Positions 61,749 through 64,000 of a stretch of 64,000 bases of DNA are shown here, in pieces. The number at the start of each line of letters is the position of its first letter. Within the stretch, counting starts at the first letter, position 1. Source of the stretch: Sphingomonas sp. Leaf22. Its GTDB lineage: Bacteria > Pseudomonadota > Alphaproteobacteria > Sphingomonadales > Sphingomonadaceae. The position numbers were made by a program, and so were the translations under genes. The notes under the pieces are model-generated. The model was given only the letters and a program-made list of their open reading frames with translations, was not told where the DNA came from and did no database searches. The stretch lies in contig NZ_LMKP01000041.1 of the NCBI RefSeq assembly GCF_001421715.1, positions 267 to 64,266 of the forward strand. Direction: 5' to 3'.

Positions 61749-62290
61749 ATGATCGATCACGCCCGCGAACCCCGTATCACCGCCCCCGGCTGGGGCTGGT
61801 CGCTCGCCTATGGCATCGTGTCGGTACTGGTCGGCATCCTCGCCTTCGCCGCGCCGTTCCCCGCGACGCTGGCGGCGACGATGATCGTCGGCTTCCTGTT
61901 CCTTGCCGGCGGCGTCGCCTCGCTCATCGCCGCCCTCGCGGACGCGGCGGCCGCGGCTATGCGCTGCTGTTCGGGCTGCTGTCGGTGGTCGCGGGCGGTT
62001 ATATGGTGCTGGTGCCGGTCGGCGGGGCATTGTCGCTGACGCTGATGATCATCCTCTGGCTCGGCGTGCGCGGTGTCATGGAGCTGTTCGTCGGCTTCCG
62101 CTTCAAGCGCCTACGGGTTCCGATGCTGCTGCTGGGCGTGCTCAACATCGTGCTGGCGATCCTGCTCTACTCGACGGTGCCTTGGTCGGCGCTGACCCTG
62201 CCGGGCTATATTCTCGGGGCCAGCTTCCTGTTCGGCGGCATCGTCGCGATCATGGGGGCGCTGCACGACCGGCGCGAGCAGGCGGCGTAA
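61749..62290 (+). pseudogene. HdeD/DUF308 family membrane protein with a frameshift
   Basis: A HdeD-like membrane protein is encoded in two frames. The first part starts with ATG at 61749 after a strong AGGAGG site and runs IDHAREPRITAPGWGWSLAYG through helices such as VLVGILAFAAPFPATLAATM. Near 61930-61955 (within GCGGACGCGGCGGCCGCGG) the similarity passes to the frame one base back, continuing GYALLFGLLSVVAGGYMVLV to GALHDRREQAA. A one-base deletion (or sequencing error) explains this. Intact, it would be about 180 residues with six helices, as HdeD proteins linked to acid stress. Confidence 0.75.
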
Positions 62291-62316
62291 GACGAACCCC
62301 TGCTCGGCGGATAGCG

Positions 62317-62796
62317 TTACGCCAATGCCGAAAGCACCGCACCTTCTAGATCCTCCGGCTTGGTCGTCGGCGCGAACCGGGTGACCCGGCCGTCGCGCCC
62401 GACGAGGAATTTGGTGAAGTTCCACTTCACCGCTTCGCTACCCAGCACGCCGGGAGCAGCCTGTTTCAACGCGCGGAATAGAGGGGCGGCGTCGGCTCCG
62501 TTTACATCGACCTTGCCGAACACCGGGAAGCTGACGTCATAGGTCAGCGAACAGAATTGCGCGATCTCCGCCGCATCGCCCGGCTCCTGCCCGCCGAACT
62601 GGTTGCACGGGAAGCCCAGTACCGCGAAGCCGTGCCCGCCGAACTTGCGGTGCAGCGCCTCCAACCCGGCATATTGCGGCGTGAACCCGCATTTCGATGC
62701 GACGTTGACGATCACCAGCACCTTGCCGCGATAGTCGGCGAGCGTCGTTTCGGCACCATCGGCGGTCCGCACCGACAGGTCGTACAGGTCGCTCAT
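62317..62796 (-). CDS. Glutathione peroxidase family protein (Cys type)
   Basis: A 159-residue thiol peroxidase of the GPx family. Cys36 in [12 protein letters not shown] is the peroxidatic residue in place of selenocysteine; [13 protein letters not shown] supplies the Gln and a possible resolving Cys64, and [12 protein letters not shown] holds the Trp. Such bacterial enzymes often use thioredoxin instead of glutathione. The ATG at 62796 overlaps the lolD stop (ATGA). Confidence 0.94.
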   Translation of the reverse strand: MSDLYDLSVRTADGAETTLADYRGKVLVIVNVASKCGFTPQYAGLEALHRKFGGHGFAVLGFPCNQFGGQEPGDAAEIAQFCSLTYDVSFPVFGKVDVNGADAAPLFRALKQAAPGVLGSEAVKWNFTKFLVGRDGRVTRFAPTTKPEDLEGAVLSALA

Positions 62797-63467
62797 CGCA
62801 GCACCCCGTCGTGCAACCGCACCACCCGATCCATTCGGTTGGCCAGCCGTTCGTTATGCGTCGCGACCAGCGCCGCCGACCCCTGCCCCTGCACCAGCCG
62901 GATAAATTCGGCGAAGACGACGTCCGCCGTCGCCTCGTCCAGATTGCCGGTCGGCTCATCGGCCAGCACCAGCGCCGGGCGGTTGGCCAGCGCGCGCGCA
63001 ACCGCCACCCGTTGCTGCTCGCCGCCCGACAACTGGCTCGGACGGTGATCGAGCCGTTGGCCCAGCCCGAGCGCGGTCAGCAATTCGCTCGCCCGCGCAT
63101 CCGCCTCGGCACGCGTACCGCCACGGACCAGTTGCGGCAGGACGACATTCTCCAGCGCGTTGAAGTCGGGCAGCAAGTGGTGAAACTGATAGATGAAGCC
63201 CATCCGGTCGCGTCGCACGACGGTGCGCCGGTTGGCACCGGCCTTCGCGACCTGTTCGCCGCAGACGAGTATCTCGCCCTCGAACCCGCCTTCGAGCAGT
63301 CCGACCGCCTGCAACAGCGTCGACTTGCCCGACCCTGACGGTCCCAGCAGCGCGACGATCTCGCCCGGCGCGATGGTCAGGTCGACCCCGCGCAGCACGT
63401 CGATCGTCACTGCCCCTTGCGTGAAACTCCGCTTCAGTCCGCGGGTCTGGAGAACGGGCTCAGTCAT
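62793..63467 (-). CDS. lolD: Lipoprotein-releasing ABC transporter ATP-binding protein LolD
   Basis: A 224-residue ABC ATPase: Walker [10 protein letters not shown], signature [15 protein letters not shown] and Walker [13 protein letters not shown]. The [16 protein letters not shown] and [21 protein letters not shown] segments are LolD-like. With the permease encoded just upstream it should release outer-membrane lipoproteins from the inner membrane to LolA. It overlaps the permease gene by 8 bases and is followed by glutathione peroxidase. Confidence 0.93.
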   Translation of the reverse strand: MTEPVLQTRGLKRSFTQGAVTIDVLRGVDLTIAPGEIVALLGPSGSGKSTLLQAVGLLEGGFEGEILVCGEQVAKAGANRRTVVRRDRMGFIYQFHHLLPDFNALENVVLPQLVRGGTRAEADARASELLTALGLGQRLDHRPSQLSGGEQQRVAVARALANRPALVLADEPTGNLDEATADVVFAEFIRLVQGQGSAALVATHNERLANRMDRVVRLHDGVLR

Positions 63468-64000
63468 AGCGCAGCACCTGCACGGGATCGGTATTGGCCG
63501 CCTTGAACGCCGGATACAGCGTGGCGAGGAACGAGAAGAGCAGCGCGACCAGCGCGATCGTCACCACCTCGACCGGATCGACCTTCGACGGCAATTCGGT
63601 CAGATAGCGCATCGTCGGGTCCCAGATGTCGACCCCGGTCACCGCACCGACCGCCTCGACCACCCGTTGCCGGAACGTCAGGAAAACGAAACCGAGGATC
63701 AGCCCCGCGCCGACGCCCAGCGCGCCGATCGTCGTGCCGACCGTCATGAAGATGCGCAGCAGTCCGCCGCGCGTCGCGCCCATCGTCCGCAGAATCGCGA
63801 TGTCGCGCGTCTTGGCGCGGACCAGCATGATCAGCGACGACAGGATGTTGAACACCGCGATCAGGATGATGATCGACAGCACGGTGAAGGTGACGATCCG
63901 GTCGACCGACAGCGCCTGGAACAGTTCGGAATTCAGCTGTCGCCAGTCGGTGATCTGCGCGCTCGCCACGAATTTTTGGCGTAAGGGTGCCAGGATGCGG
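63460..64000 (-). CDS. Lipoprotein-releasing ABC transporter permease LolC/LolE, partial
   Basis: The C-terminal 180 residues of a FtsX/MacB-type permease that continues past the window end (the frame remains open to base 64000). It shows helix [20 protein letters not shown], the [24 protein letters not shown] coupling helix for LolD, further helices, and the end [15 protein letters not shown]. Whether it is LolC, LolE or the fused LolC/E form cannot be told from this part. Confidence 0.9.
   Translation of the reverse strand, partial: RILAPLRQKFVASAQITDWRQLNSELFQALSVDRIVTFTVLSIIILIAVFNILSSLIMLVRAKTRDIAILRTMGATRGGLLRIFMTVGTTIGALGVGAGLILGFVFLTFRQRVVEAVGAVTGVDIWDPTMRYLTELPSKVDPVEVVTIALVALLFSFLATLYPAFKAANTDPVQVLRYD

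Noticed and set aside
61749..62290. Programmed ribosomal frameshift in the HdeD-like gene
   Set aside because: No slippery homopolymer or stimulating structure was seen at the break; a deletion or error is simpler.

Overview
The window is a contiguous piece of a GC-rich alphaproteobacterial chromosome, most likely from Sphingomonas or a close relative (inferred from gene content and order, not from a search). Supporting signs are the ffh-rpsP-rimM and trmD-rplS blocks, a sphingomonad-type psp locus, ChpT of the CtrA phosphorelay, RpoH, class A RNase P RNA, very many 1-4 nt stop/start overlaps, and abundant GC-rich palindromic intergenic repeats. No phage, insertion sequence, CRISPR array or tRNA gene was recognised.

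Layout. 0.4-3.3 kb: glutamine-dependent NAD synthetase and, convergent with it, an MpaB-type oxygenase. 3.4-7.3 kb: a LOV blue-light hybrid histidine kinase followed by a bacteriophytochrome red-light kinase. 7.4-14.1 kb: a secreted hydrolase, then rplS-trmD and rimM-rpsP-ffh on the minus strand, separated by three plus-strand genes (a thioredoxin-reductase-like flavoprotein, a small secreted protein and a BLUF blue-light sensor). 14.3-19.3 kb: a GGDEF/EAL protein, DUF924, then mtaB-ftsY-yciB. 19.4-24.5 kb: superoxide dismutase, then divergent pspF and a sigma-54-driven psp operon of eight genes, four of them undescribed small membrane/coiled-coil proteins, followed by sufE. 24.6-27.6 kb: a periplasmic protein, a [2Fe-2S] ferredoxin, a J-domain protein, rnpB and an AmpD-like amidase. 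27.7-34.0 kb: minus-strand cheA-cheW-cheY-cheB-cheR and, upstream, a JAMM metallopeptidase coupled to chpT. 34.1-41.8 kb: rluD, rpoH, mtgA, a YbaB protein, dnaX, a Sel1-like protein and an ABC-F ATPase. 42.1-58.0 kb: a fatty-acid/acyl-CoA region with two acyl-CoA ligases, a bifunctional enoyl-CoA hydratase/hydroxyacyl-CoA dehydrogenase, three acyl-CoA dehydrogenases, a thioesterase, a catalase-like protein, an SDR/phosphotransferase/ACAD module resembling the levulinate (lva) and ACAD10/11 systems, a double-headed TetR regulator, a PagL-like outer-membrane enzyme and a DUF2975/HTH pair. 58.1-64 kb: dnaE, a frameshifted HdeD-like gene, glutathione peroxidase, lolD and a truncated LolC/E permease running off the window.

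How the parts fit together. The most distinctive themes are light sensing (three different photoreceptor classes within 8 kb), envelope stress (psp with an unusual set of extra small proteins), and acyl-CoA catabolism with a likely hydroxy-acid branch under a local TetR regulator. The strongest candidate for an undescribed system is the extended psp operon, in which PspC and three further small membrane proteins end in the same short C-terminal motif.
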